From assembly GCA_037039685.1 (NCBI GenBank), contig JAWNGF010000012.1:372001-436000 (forward strand): DNA of 64,000 bases. The letters run 5' to 3'. Every line of letters begins with the position of its first letter. Positions within the stretch are counted from its first letter, which is position 1. This stretch comes from Ceratobasidium sp. AG-K. Its lineage: Eukaryota; Basidiomycota; Agaricomycetes; Cantharellales; Ceratobasidiaceae. Positions 1-10,301 of this stretch are shown piece after piece. The position numbers and the translations under genes are program-made. The notes beneath the pieces were generated by a model. That model ran no database searches. It had not been told where the DNA came from and was given only the letters and a program-made list of their open reading frames with translations.

Positions 1-1538
1 TTGGGGTCCTATATGCCCCAGTATTTTGTGCCATTCATACCAGGTGCGTCCGGTATGCTTAAAAAGAGCGATTTCGGCGTTAACTTTTGACTTTTTCAGT
101 TCCGATGCGCGATCCGTTTGACATTGTATATGCCAAAGGCTTCCGTTCGGTTGGTTGGTATTTTTTCTGCCTAATGCGATCGTCTCTCCGTGTGCGCTGA
201 TGATACGGAGGTCGGTTCCTTTGATTTCAATTTTGTAGCCGTTATCAGTTACCTTAGATAAGCTGATAAGATTGACTGGGCAGGTGGATACGTGAGCGAC
301 ATTGCGAAGTGTCAAAATTTTCGATTGGCTCCCATGCTGATCGATGGTACTTCTGAGAAGCACGGTGCCCCTGCCAATTATGGCTTCCTTGCTGCTGACG
401 CCGGTAATGGTTCCTTGTGTGGGCGTATAGTCAATAAATGTGCTCCGATTGTTTGCAATGTGAGTGGTTGATCCACTATCGGCTATCCATGCGCCACTAA
501 GATGGCTCAGGAACGATGTATCGTCGCTGTCCAATGCCTGGAAGGCATAACTATCGGTCAGCGCATTATTTTCGACGGCTATATGCGCTCGGTTATCGTG
601 GTTCTTGTGTCTTGCCGGTGTGTTAAACTTTCTTTGTTGATGGTTCCGCTCATTGTTTGCATTCTTCTTGTATGCACCACCTCCTGGCTGTTGGCATTCG
701 GCTGCCCAATGGCCAATGCGACTGCAGTTGTTGCATTTAGAGTTCGATTTGTCAGGCGATTGGGGTGCGGGCCAGTGATTAGGGTTGTTCTTCATGAACA
801 TGAGGTGTCCGGGCTTTGTATTTCCATAGAATGCATTGTTACCTTCGTTTCTGGTAGTTCGCCTGTGTGCTTCGGCCATAATTCGGGCTCTAATGTCGCC
901 TATTTGGTTCGCTTGCTTGTTTAGGTCTTGTCGGTCAATGTTAAAGCTGATTGATTGTGTGAATGAGTCCCAGCTTTCGGGCAAGCTGGCAACTAATGTG
1001 GTAATAAAGTCGACCTCGGAGCGGGAGCCAGTGTCGATATTGTTAATTTGCTGGTACCAGTCGCGCATGCGACGTATATTCTCTTCTAGGTCCTCTCCGT
1101 CAGTCATCCGGCGACTGAAAAACTTTCTTCGCAGCCCGATAAGTCCAATCGTTCCTTGGACTTGGAAAGTCGCTGCTAATGCGTCCCACGTGTCCACCGA
1201 CGTATTGCATGTTTGTATATGCGTTAGTACGTGTCCGTCGACCCTTAAACAGATGTGCAATAACGCTTTGCGGTCGATTTTTGACCAATCAGTGTATGCT
1301 TTGTTGCTTGTACTTCAGTTTCATCTGGAGACTGTACTCTATCATCCTTAACTGGAGTGATTGTGACTTCGATCTGCGCCTTTGGGCAAGGGGTTGTTTG
1401 GTTAATGTATTGGTACAGATCAAGGTTGGTGAGGATGTCCTCCATCTGTATGCGCCAAACGTTGAAATTCTCCGTTCCTTGTAGCAGAGTAATTTGGTAG
1501 TGACTTGCACTTCCGCTCATGTTCGTGGTTTTGGCCAT
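1..1538 (-). CDS. copia gag-pol (partial, one frameshift)
   Basis: The frame starts at ATG 1536-1538 with an N-terminal Gag segment containing FNVWRIQMEDIL, typical of the copia gag family (UBN2-like). Around 1290-1340 the reading frame must shift by one base to continue; from there to position 1 it is open without a stop. The zinc knuckle CX2CX4HX4C lies at 694-735. The protease motif DSGS with following TTH lies near 466-480. A GAG-pre-integrase-like WH..LGH stretch occurs at about 20-120. The product would form virus-like particles and copy and integrate the element. The shift is more likely a mutation than programmed frameshifting, because it falls inside Gag rather than at a gag/pol border. 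Confidence 0.82.
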
Positions 1539-1607
1539 TTGGTATGATTTGGTATGTATGTTTGATTTGGGTGGTTCTGGAGTTCGTATTTAGATTACAG
1601 TAGTGCA

Positions 1608-1619
1608 GGGCTCATAACC
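1608..1619 (-). other. Primer-binding site of half-tRNA-iMet type
   Basis: Directly after the LTR the sense strand reads GGTTATGAGCCC. This is the complement of GGGCTCATAACC, the anticodon stem-loop of eukaryotic initiator tRNA-Met (CAT anticodon). Drosophila copia and relatives prime from an internally cleaved initiator tRNA at this position rather than from the CCA end. The match to that rule is exact over 12 bases. Confidence 0.75.
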
Positions 1620-1867
1620 TATTGAAATGCATATATAAGCGATAAGAGAAGTGATATAAACAAGTGACTATATACAAAGAGAAGAGAGAGAGAATGAGAG
1701 AATGAGGATGAGAACAGCGCACGGAGCGCGCCTTATATACCCTATGGTCAAGCGTTGAGTATATGCTAGTACCTACTACGCTTCGCTTGATTGCTATTGC
1801 TCGTAGGTACTGGTAAGTTCTTGTACATTTGTTATGTATATACATTGGGTAATTATCTATTTCAACA
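1620..1867 (-). repeat. copia 5' LTR (about 248 bp)
   Basis: In sense orientation the LTR starts TGTTGAAAT and ends ATTTCAATA, an imperfect 9-bp terminal inverted repeat. The primer-binding site follows at once. A TATA-like box (sense GTATATAAGG, 1731-1740) lies inside, followed in sense by a GC-rich stretch, consistent with U3/R promoter function. The boundaries rest on the inverted termini and the adjacent primer site; the partner LTR is outside the window. The terminal TA in place of CA is a deviation or a mutation. Confidence 0.72.
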
Positions 1868-2199
1868 CAGAGCTTATGTCATCCTCTTACCAGGATGATA
1901 TCACTGCCTCTGTTGAGTCGCATTTGACCCCATTGTTTGAACACAGGTGGAATAAATGCTTTCAAATTGGCAGCTGCAATGTCATATGTTGTTCCAAGGT
2001 ATCTGATGATTTTGTCCTTGACCTGCTTTGATATGGCAAGTCATGTGCTGGAGGGTGTGTGGAGCAGCTGGTTCTCATCTATAAATGTGTCTTTGAATGA
2101 TACATAAATACATGTGCCATTAAGAGAGGACTTACAACCTGGAACCCTGTTGGCATTGCTCATTTTCCTTGGCTCTGCTGAGCTTCTTGAGCCCCCAAA

Positions 2200-4900
2200 T
2201 CATACTATGTCATGCAAATTGTACCAGTCTCAAATGATATGGAGTTGTGAAATGTTGACAAGGCAGTGGGCAATGTTTGCATATGGGTACCAATGGCTCT
2301 TGACTGAACAGCCCACAATGCTGCAGAAATGCTCCACTGGAAACAACCAGTATGAGCAAGGGGGACCCCTAAATTCAATTGAGTCAACAATGTAGAGGAG
2401 GTAGTACAAATTTACCAGGCATGTTTGCAGGCAGTTGGTGTTGTGTTGGTAATAAATTCTGTAATGCAAAAGTGAAATCTGAGTAATGGAGAAGACATGC
2501 ATGCACTTTTCATAGTCCTGAACCCAAGTGGCAAATCCTTGACAAAGCTGGTGTAAGTCAGCCTTTGGAATCTCATAGGCCATACATATTTTGGCAAGTT
2601 TGATAAGTCAAACAAAGCATTTATAGTATTTTGTGTTCTTGAATTGTTTGTGTAGGAGCTGGGAGGCCAGTAGAGTTGCCCATAGAGACCAAGATTCTAC
2701 TATGAAATTTCCACCCTCAGCCATATGAGGTACATGACAGCCAAAGGATGAGGGAATTTTTGTTGCCAGAGGATTCACAGGTGTTGCCAATGAGTTTCCA
2801 CATCATTGAGTCAATCAAATGAGATTTGGCACCATTGTCCAATTTGTTGAAATCATCAGTCAAAAGATTGATCAGCTGAGGGATGAGGTTGATCCATATG
2901 AATGATCTCAACAGGGAATGAGAGTGGGATGCTGACCAATGGAAGTCAAACTAGGAGAGAGACACCTTTGATGCCATAGTTCATTGCAAGCTTTGCAGCA
3001 GCATTGTCATTTTGCTGACTGAGGACTTTGTTGCCTTGGGGGGGGGGAGCTTTGTTGTGTGTGTGAAGAGGGAGGTTGAGTGGGTTGATTGAGGCACTGT
3101 CTGGTCAGTGGAGGGGGCAACATAGATGAGCACCTGGTTTGGCAGTCAGCCAAGCAAAAGCAATAATATTGCAAAATTGACAAGCGTACCAGTTGTGGTG
3201 CCCAATGAACTCCAGCACTTTGGTGATTGCTGGAATGTTGCCAAAATCAGGGAGAAGGTGAGCACAGAGGTTGAAAACCTCCTTGCAATGGATATCCACA
3301 GCATTGGCACCCTTTGCTAGTTGGAGAGTTCATCAATACAGGTTGGAGGAAGGAGTGTAAGTTTTTGGGTGTATGTGGACTGGGGACAACACCAATGCAG
3401 AGGAGGTTATGGAGACGGGTGTGGATTTCAGGTGGTAGGTCATAATTAATAGAAATGATAGGCCAGCAACTGTTTTTCATCTTTTGAATGGACACATACC
3501 ATCAAGCAACATCCCCAGTGCAATCTTGCACATATCCTCCAAAAATTGAAATGGCAACTCTGTGCCATCTGTTGATATATAAGTTCTCCATAGCTTGTGG
3601 TATTAGTAACAGTCAAAACTATCCATGAGTGTTTCACCACCACTCTGATTATTGGCACAATTAAGGGAAGGGCTGTGGTGGCAGGATTGCTAAGAGCACA
3701 ATTAGCTGAGGAATGAGTGGGATATGCCTGAATGTCACATCGGGTTTTCCAGAGGGATTAAGTCAAGGTGCATGACATTATGGGCATTCTCCCAAGTCAC
3801 ATAGATAGCCAGGGTACAATATGCATGAGTTTTTGCAGCAGTGATATTCAACTGGTTTGATACCTGAAAGCATTTGGATTCACTTTCAGACATCTTTTGG
3901 GGACTTGACAGGAAGTTGGGTGTCTTTATGGATGAATAAATGTTGTATTGACAGGTAGCATTCAAGTGACAGCTTGTTCTGTAGAAAGAAATTAAAAGTT
4001 TTAATGTAGTCCAACCCTGCTGGATCAAGTGCCTTTGGAGCTGAAAGATTTCAGCATACATGCAAGCAAAATCCCAGATGTAACTCACCATTTTTTGCTG
4101 CGCTCACCCAAAATGCCTCCTGTAGCCTAGCCTCTTGCAATAATCCAATGGTGCCATGATTGCACCAAAATTCTATCATATTGAGCCTGTCTGACTCCTT
4201 GCTATCTTTGGTAGTGCCTAACAACTTGAACCAGCCAGTGTTGTTGCTCCTGTCTAACAATGCTTCTGGTTGATCTTCAACTATGACCAGCAGACAAGCT
4301 TGTAGGACCACACCCCATAACATGGTGATGTCAATATTGGTGTCCAGTATGACCACTTCCTCAGGCTTGGGTACATGGTTGGGCTCAAAGTCCTCAAGGA
4401 TGGGGGGAATTTCTGCAGGGGGAGGGGGGGTTTCTGGTGAGGCTTGGTTTGCACAATGTTGCTCTACTGATTCCTGGCTTGAGAGTCACCTTAAATGTTG
4501 ACTTAGCTACATCTTTAGCTACTCTGGTGCAATAAATACAATATAGGCCATGAAAACTCACCATAACACTTGAGTATTAGCATTGGTTTGCCCATGTTGC
4601 AACTGTAAGTGTTGCTTTTGAGTCTCAGTCCCAACCATCTTGCTGCAGTTACAGGCACATGGGTCTTTTTGTTTCACTCAATTCTGGTTTTTCTTTGGGT
4701 TTCTTGCCATAGTGAACAGCTGAGACAGGAAAGTGGCAACATACTGTGTGGAGCACCAAATTCTGACAAGTGGCTACCACCAATGCACACACCAATCAAA
4801 TTTACACACAAGTTTCTGCCTCCTGCCAGTCTCTCATCCTCCTGACCACCACCAGCAAACCCCACACTGCCCATTTCCTATTGACTATTAACACAAGTGC
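2200..4900 (-). pseudogene. Decayed Tnp2-like (CACTA/CMC) transposase remnant
   Basis: Several short minus-strand frames in different phases together resemble fungal Tnp2-family transposases. At 3247-3495 there is NYDLPPEIHTRL followed by a Leu/Cys stretch with GVVPSP. At 3105-3299 an ITKVLEFIGHHNWYACQFCN segment resembles the Cys/His region of the family. At 2230-2583 a hydrophobic stretch leads into RGPPCSYWLFPVEHFC. Frame changes and stops separate them, so nothing here can be translated as one protein. The family call rests on remembered similarity of short motifs. Introns could explain some breaks, but their number and the AT-rich low-quality frames point to decay. Confidence 0.5.
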
Positions 4901-5934
4901 ACTGGAACCCCCTCATCCAAGGTATGATGCCCATGATTCAAACATTGCATTGGTTTGAGGCTAAACAGTCAGCAGACATGCGCATTGAAAATCACCCTCA
5001 TGCTATGTGATAATATTCTAATTTAAACATAGATAAGAAAGTTTGTTTCATTTGAGACTTATTCCATGCCCTAGCTATTGATTGACATGTTCACATTGTT
5101 TGGAATGCCCAATAACCAATCCATACCTGGCACCACAGCTCACATCAACAAACCTGGCACCACCATGCATAAGTCAAGATCCCATCAAGGTCTCTTGTTA
5201 ATGATGTTTGATCATAGTTTTCAAAATTCCTCATGGGAAGAAGACAAAGATCATCTATCTGAATGCCACATTTGAAGAATTGCCAGTCATCCCAAGGCCA
5301 CCATAGCTCAAAGATGTGAAGAACCTGCCAGTGTGGATGGCTGTGGCTACAATGAGGAAGACATTACCAACAATCACTGGGTGGCCTATAAGAGGACTCA
5401 TGTGGAGTTCCTCAACATGCATGTAAGTCATCTCCCCTTGTAGTAATAATTTCTAGCTCACTCTGGTGTAGAGCTATCTTTGTAGCACCCCACAGACCAC
5501 CTTGGGTCCACTTGCAGACGAGAATCTGAAGTGGGCCAATATTGATGTCAAGATCAAGACCACAGTTGTTGAGGCAGTAATTTTCACTTTTTATAACTCA
5601 TTAATCTGATTGCTGATGTGTATATACAGCTCAAGGCCAAATATACCTACCTTCACCAATTCTCCAGCAATTGGGCAACCCTCAACATCTTCTCATGGAA
5701 CCTTCAAAATGTGCACTGCAAGAGGAACCAGAAGCCAAGAAAGTCGAAAGCAGCTCCAGGAGGCAAGACAATGGGTAAGCAAATTTTTTTGAGCATTCTA
5801 ACTGTTTCTCACCACTTTTCACACACATACATTGCAACCACAGCCAAAGTGACCAAGGCAGCCATGGGAGATCAGTTGCACCAGGATAAGCACCCAGCCA
5901 GTGCAGCACAAGTACCACCAACCAACAGACCACA
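4901..5934. other. Unassigned, probably decayed mobile-element-linked sequence
   Basis: No intact gene is seen. Short plus-strand coding-like pieces occur at about 5350-5430, 5518-5575 and 5625-5770, separated by intron-like stretches (for example 5427-5517, starting GTAAGTC and ending CAG). The last piece is Lys/Arg-rich. They could be exons of a captured or decayed gene, but no family was recognised. The stretch ends at the CCACA target site where the gypsy element inserted. Confidence 0.35.
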
Positions 5935-6393
5935 TGTTGTGAGCCTTGCTCACTTCGTTGGACTCGTCTGCATCTTGTCCTGTCTTGTGGCTGTGTCTGT
6001 TATGTTTTGTTTCTCTTTTCCCACTGCATTGCCACCTCCTTGTGGTTTTCCTGTTACATTGTGTAACACGGCTGTGCTTTGTACAAGTCATGTCTGTTCA
6101 TACAGCATGACTCATATGGAGACTCCTGATTGGTAGACTGCTATGACTCATGTGGCTGCGCTTTGTATGACTTGGCCTCCTTTTAAATATTTATAGAGGA
6201 CCAACAAGCCTGGTAACCCCAGCTTGTTTTGTCTTGTCAAAACATCCCTTTTGAGTGACACTTAGAACCACCCCTACCCTTTAGAGCCTACAGACACTTA
6301 AGTGTGTTGCGGTTCAAGAGGTCACTTAGGTCTTAGTGCCGTCCACTCTCCCTTGCAGCTTGTCTCATAGCCACCAAGAAGTAGCTTACAACA
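5935..6393 (+). repeat. gypsy 5' LTR
   Basis: It starts TGTTGTGAGC and ends GCTTACAACA. A TATA-like run (TTTAAATATTTATA, 6182-6195) lies about 30 bases upstream of the likely transcription start at about 6221, the first base of AGCTTGTTTTGT. By eye it differs from the 3' LTR at 8 positions, all transitions and all within the first 110 bp; the remaining 350 bp look identical. Confidence 0.96.
6221..6232 (+). promoter_or_regulatory. Predicted transcript 5' end and self-primer sequence
   Basis: AGCTTGTTTTGT lies about 26-30 bases after the LTR TATA-like box, where transcription is expected to start. It is the exact reverse complement of ACAAAACAAGCT at 6396-6407, just past the LTR. In the Tf1 family the first bases of the RNA fold back onto the primer site and are cleaved to prime reverse transcription. 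The pairing is seen directly; the start site and the cleavage are inferred. Confidence 0.7.
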
Positions 6394-6395
6394 TT

Positions 6396-6407
6396 ACAAA
6401 ACAAGCT
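6396..6407 (+). other. Primer-binding site, self-priming type
   Basis: Two bases after the 5' LTR end the sequence reads ACAAAACAAGCT. It lacks the TGG start expected of a site that pairs with the CCA end of a tRNA. It is instead complementary over 12 bases to the predicted RNA 5' end within the LTR at 6221-6232. Confidence 0.7.
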
Positions 6408-6415
6408 TAACAAAC

Positions 6416-8427
6416 ATGTCCATTCAGGAGGACGCAGGATCACGCCTCTCATCACCACTGCCAACAAGGAGAGGACCCAGTAGGGCTGCAAGACCCATGA
6501 GTTCTCTCAATGAACAAGATATTGCACAAGCACGGGCCGGAGGACCAGCAAGGTCTTGTCCACAGAGTCAAGCTTCTATGCCCAGAACATTCAATGCTGA
6601 AAACACGTCAGTCATCCAAGAAGAATCTACAATCGTCAATAGGGAACCAGGGGATATTACCTATGATCCCACACCGGCCACAATTCAAATTCCTATCTCT
6701 AAGGCAAGTCCTGGACCCTCGCGCCCACTATGGCCCATGGGACCCAGAAGACAGTTTTTCTCACCCCAACCTGAAGCTCATGGAGGCGTGTCTCTTGTTC
6801 CTATTAGACCTCCTCCCACACCACACATCCCCAATGCTCCTCAGGTTCCCCAAATTGGGGGAACCAATACCAATGCAGGACCAATCCCAATGAATTCTCA
6901 AGCAGTGACACCTGTGATTCCGGCACCACCTTACGTTCCACAAGGGTACTCCCAACAGTCAATTCCTCAACAATCAAGTGTCAAAAACCCAGGCAATCCA
7001 GGAAGCTTGAGCTCCAGTTCAAGTTCCAGCAATAGAACAGTAATCAGCAACCTAGATGATCTGGATGATCTTCATGAAGGAAGGCACAATGCACTCATCA
7101 GGATCATCAATGGAATGAGAGTCACGATTGACCAAAGACTAAGTGGTCTAGAACAAGCCACCCAAGTCCTAGCAAACAATCAGCAAATCTTTAATCATTC
7201 CATCAACACCCTAGAAACCACTCTCATGAACATTCTCAACGCTTCAAGGAACAGCAAACATAACACCTTCCTAGTTGGACAAGACGTCACCTGACTTTGA
7301 AACAAAGTAACAAACATGCAAGGACTTGTAAACAACGTACGCAAAGAACTCAACACCACCAGGCAAGGACAACTCAAATGGAATGAAGCCATAACACAAG
7401 GCTTGGAGAACCTACAACAAGAAGGAACTGCCAATACTACGCGAATCACCACGATACAAGAAGCTATCAACAATCTTTGAGAAGAAATGGATGAAGCATC
7501 ATTACATGCTGAAAATCCATCTAGACAATCAAATTCCCCATTGCATCTGGAAGCTGAATCAACCCAAATCAACGAATTAGAACAAAGGCTCCAATGCCTC
7601 ACTGAAAATCCTAACACCAGCGGAGGATCTTGTTGTCCTAAAGTCACACAACCAGAACCCTTCAACGGAAAAAAGGGGAAGGAGCCAAAATGTTCATCAC
7701 ACAAATGGAAAGCTATTTTGTCCAATTAGGCAACCAATACAATTCTCATGAAGAATGAATCCATGAAGCACTTGCCAACTTCAAATCCTAGAACAAGGCG
7801 GCTACTCATTGGGCACAAGTATTGCTACAATCACTAAACCAGGGAGAGAATAACAAAAACCTAGCCTCATGGGGAAGCTTCAAGGCCCATTTCATGGAAC
7901 AATTCAGCAACCCAAACAAGAAAGCAAAGGCTGAAGCCAATATCTGGAAATGCAAGCAGAACAATTTGGTAGCAAATTATGCTTCTGAATTCCGATATTT
8001 ATTGGTCAACATGAACTGGGGACAAGAAGCTCTGATCAACCAATTCAAGGAAGGGCTGAAGCCTGAAGTAAAGACCGAGCTAGCCCGATTTGAGTTAGCC
8101 CTAATTAACAAAGATGGAACAGAGCGGGAGCTATCTCCGGACTGGTGGGTCTCAATTGCAATCTCCATTGATCAAAAGCTATGGGCAATCAGGAATACCA
8201 CAGGAAGAAATATGATAGCTCCATCATCCAGTTCCACAAAAAGACTCCCTGATGACATTTACAAGGCAAGGATCTCTTCCAAAAGATGCCTGAAATGTGG
8301 ATCAGATAAACACATGCTAGCAAAATGTCCAGAAAAAGAATGGAAGAAGGAAGAGCCAGGGCTAAAAGGACAAGAAGGAAAAATTGAGGATGAACCAGAA
8401 TCGGGAAAAGACGGGGTCTCCCTCTAA
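6416..8427 (+). pseudogene. gypsy gag (stops and frameshift)
   Basis: ATG at 6416 opens a Pro/Ser/Gln-rich N-terminal region of 292 codons. The frame is then broken by TGA at 7292-7294, 7298-7300 and 7478-7480, a frameshift near 7676, TGA at 7756-7758 and TAG at 7789-7791. From 7822 it is open again to 8427 and includes a Gag core (WGSFKAHFMEQF) and a CX2CX4HX4C zinc knuckle (CLKCGSDKHMLAKC, about 8287-8328). Gag would form the particle and bind RNA. The pol frame follows after a further one-base shift near 8415, which could be programmed or a mutation. Confidence 0.85.
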
Positions 8428-10301
8428 CTGTGTGTGGAGAGACCAAGGAACCAGTAATGGATACAATGTACCTTAGAGCAACCGGCAAATCAACAATTGT
8501 TTACACCAACATTACTGGAATCACAGAACCCATAGCCACCCTCATCAATTCAGGAGCCTCAAAAAACTTCATTGACATCACATGGGCCTGAAGAAACAAC
8601 ATTATACTAAAGGAACTTCCAACACCATGAAAAGTTATTGGAATCCAAGGGAAGGAACTTACACACAAAATTCGTTTTAAGGCCGATCTAAAATTTGACC
8701 TTGAAGGAAAAGAATTCCAACAAAGTTTCTTTGCAATGCCAACAGGGGAAACAGACATAATCTTGGGACTAGGATGGCTAGAAGAAGCCAACCCTGTCAT
8801 TGATTGGCACTCAAAAACTATCTTGTGGCGACCAGACTCTATTGTTGGAAGAATTGCCGAAATAGAAGACATACTGGAGGAATTCAAAGACTTTGCAGAA
8901 GTCTTCAGTGAAGAAAAATTCAAACGTATTCCAGACCATTGACCCTATGACTGTTCCATTGACTTGGTAGAAGGAGCAGAACTTCCTAAACCAGCTAGGC
9001 CCATCCCCCTATCTCCTGCGGAATCTATTGCCCTTAGGAAGTACCTTGATGAAGAATTAGCTGCTGGAAAGATCTGTCCAAGCAAATCACCAGTAGCTGC
9101 AGCAATGTTCTTTGTCAAAAAAGGGCAAGATACCAAGAACCCAGAAGGTCCTAGGGAACTCAGATTGGTCCAACACTTTGGTCCTATGAACGAGATCACC
9201 AGAGATGATTGATTTCCTATGCCACTTATGGAGGATCTTCTAGACAAAATCAAGGATGCAAAGATCTTCTCAAAGATAGACTTATGCATGGGATTCAACA
9301 ACATCAGAATAAAGGAAGGTGATGAATGGAAAACGGCATTCCAAACCAAGGAAGGATTATTTGAGTACATTGTCATGCCCTTTGGACTAAAGAACGCCCC
9401 AGCAACATTTCAACAACACATGAACCATATCTTCCACAACCTTATCAATATCTGTGTCATTGTGTACATTGATGACATATTAATCTTCTCTAAGGATTGG
9501 AGCCAACATGTTGAAGATGTACAAAAAGTTCTCAAAATCCTCCTGGACAACAACCTATTTGCAAAACTTCCCAAGTGCGAATTCTTTGTGAAGAAACTAG
9601 TGTATACAGGCATCAACATCAGCAAAGAGGGAATATTGATGCAGGAAGAGAAGGTTAAAGCAATTAAAGAATGGAAGGAGCCAAAAACAGTCAAACAGGT
9701 GCAAGCATTCTTAGGATTTGCAAACTTCTACAGGCGATTTGTTCCAAACTTCAGCGGATTGGCTAAGCCCTTGACCATCCTTACCAAAAAGGACCAAAAG
9801 TGGAAATGGGATACGGAACAACAAGAAGCATTTGATAATCTAAAAACGGAAATATGCAGGGAGCCAATACTACAACATCCTAATCCGGAGAAACCCTACA
9901 TACTAGAAACTGACACAAGTGGCATTGCTATGGGAGCAATTCTCTCACAAAGACAAGACGACAGCTACCTGCACCCCATTGCATTCTTGTCAAAATTGTT
10001 CAATCAAGCACAGATGAACTACGACGTGCACGACAAGGAACTGATGGCAATTATAGAATCACTAAAGCATTGGTGACTACATTTGGAGGGAACAAGGGAT
10101 CCAATCACTGTCTACACCAATCATTGCAACCTACAGTTCTGGAAGAAAGCCACAACCTTTAACCAAAGACATGCTTGATGGCATCAAATCCTTGCATCCT
10201 ACAACTTTGAAATCGTTTATCAACCAGGAACCCTGTCAACAAAACCAGACCTACTGTCCAGAAGAAGCAATCACAACAATGTCCCAACAGCAGAACAGGT
10301 C
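8428..10301 (+). pseudogene. gypsy pol: protease, reverse transcriptase, RNase H (broken)
   Basis: The protease active-site motif reads NSGA (about 8547-8558) where retropepsins have DSGA, so the catalytic Asp codon has become Asn by a G-to-A change. TGA codons interrupt the frame at 8589, 8628, 8940, 9210, 10074 and 10176. The reverse transcriptase palm motif VYIDDILIFSK is intact (YIDD at 9465-9476), preceded by FGLKNAPATFQ. An RNase H-like segment with ETDTSG begins near 9905. All six stops are TGA, as expected from deamination of CGA Arg codons. As it stands no full-length polymerase can be made. Confidence 0.9.

Larger units (their letters stand above)
1..1867 (-). mobile_element. Ty1/copia LTR retrotransposon, 5' portion
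   Basis: The sense strand is minus. Reading from 1867 downward there is an LTR, a primer-binding site, a gag frame with a CCHC zinc knuckle, an aspartic-protease DSG motif and a GAG-pre-integrase-like segment, in the order expected for Ty1/copia. The element leaves the window at position 1, so integrase, reverse transcriptase, RNase H and the 3' LTR are not visible and no target-site duplication can be tested. A frameshift early in gag suggests this copy is not fully coding-competent. Confidence 0.88.

Noticed and set aside
7292..10178. TGA read as an amino acid (recoding) in gag-pol
   Set aside because: Host genes in the window use TGA as a normal stop, and the element also has frameshifts, a TAG and a mutated protease active site. 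Decay explains all of these.
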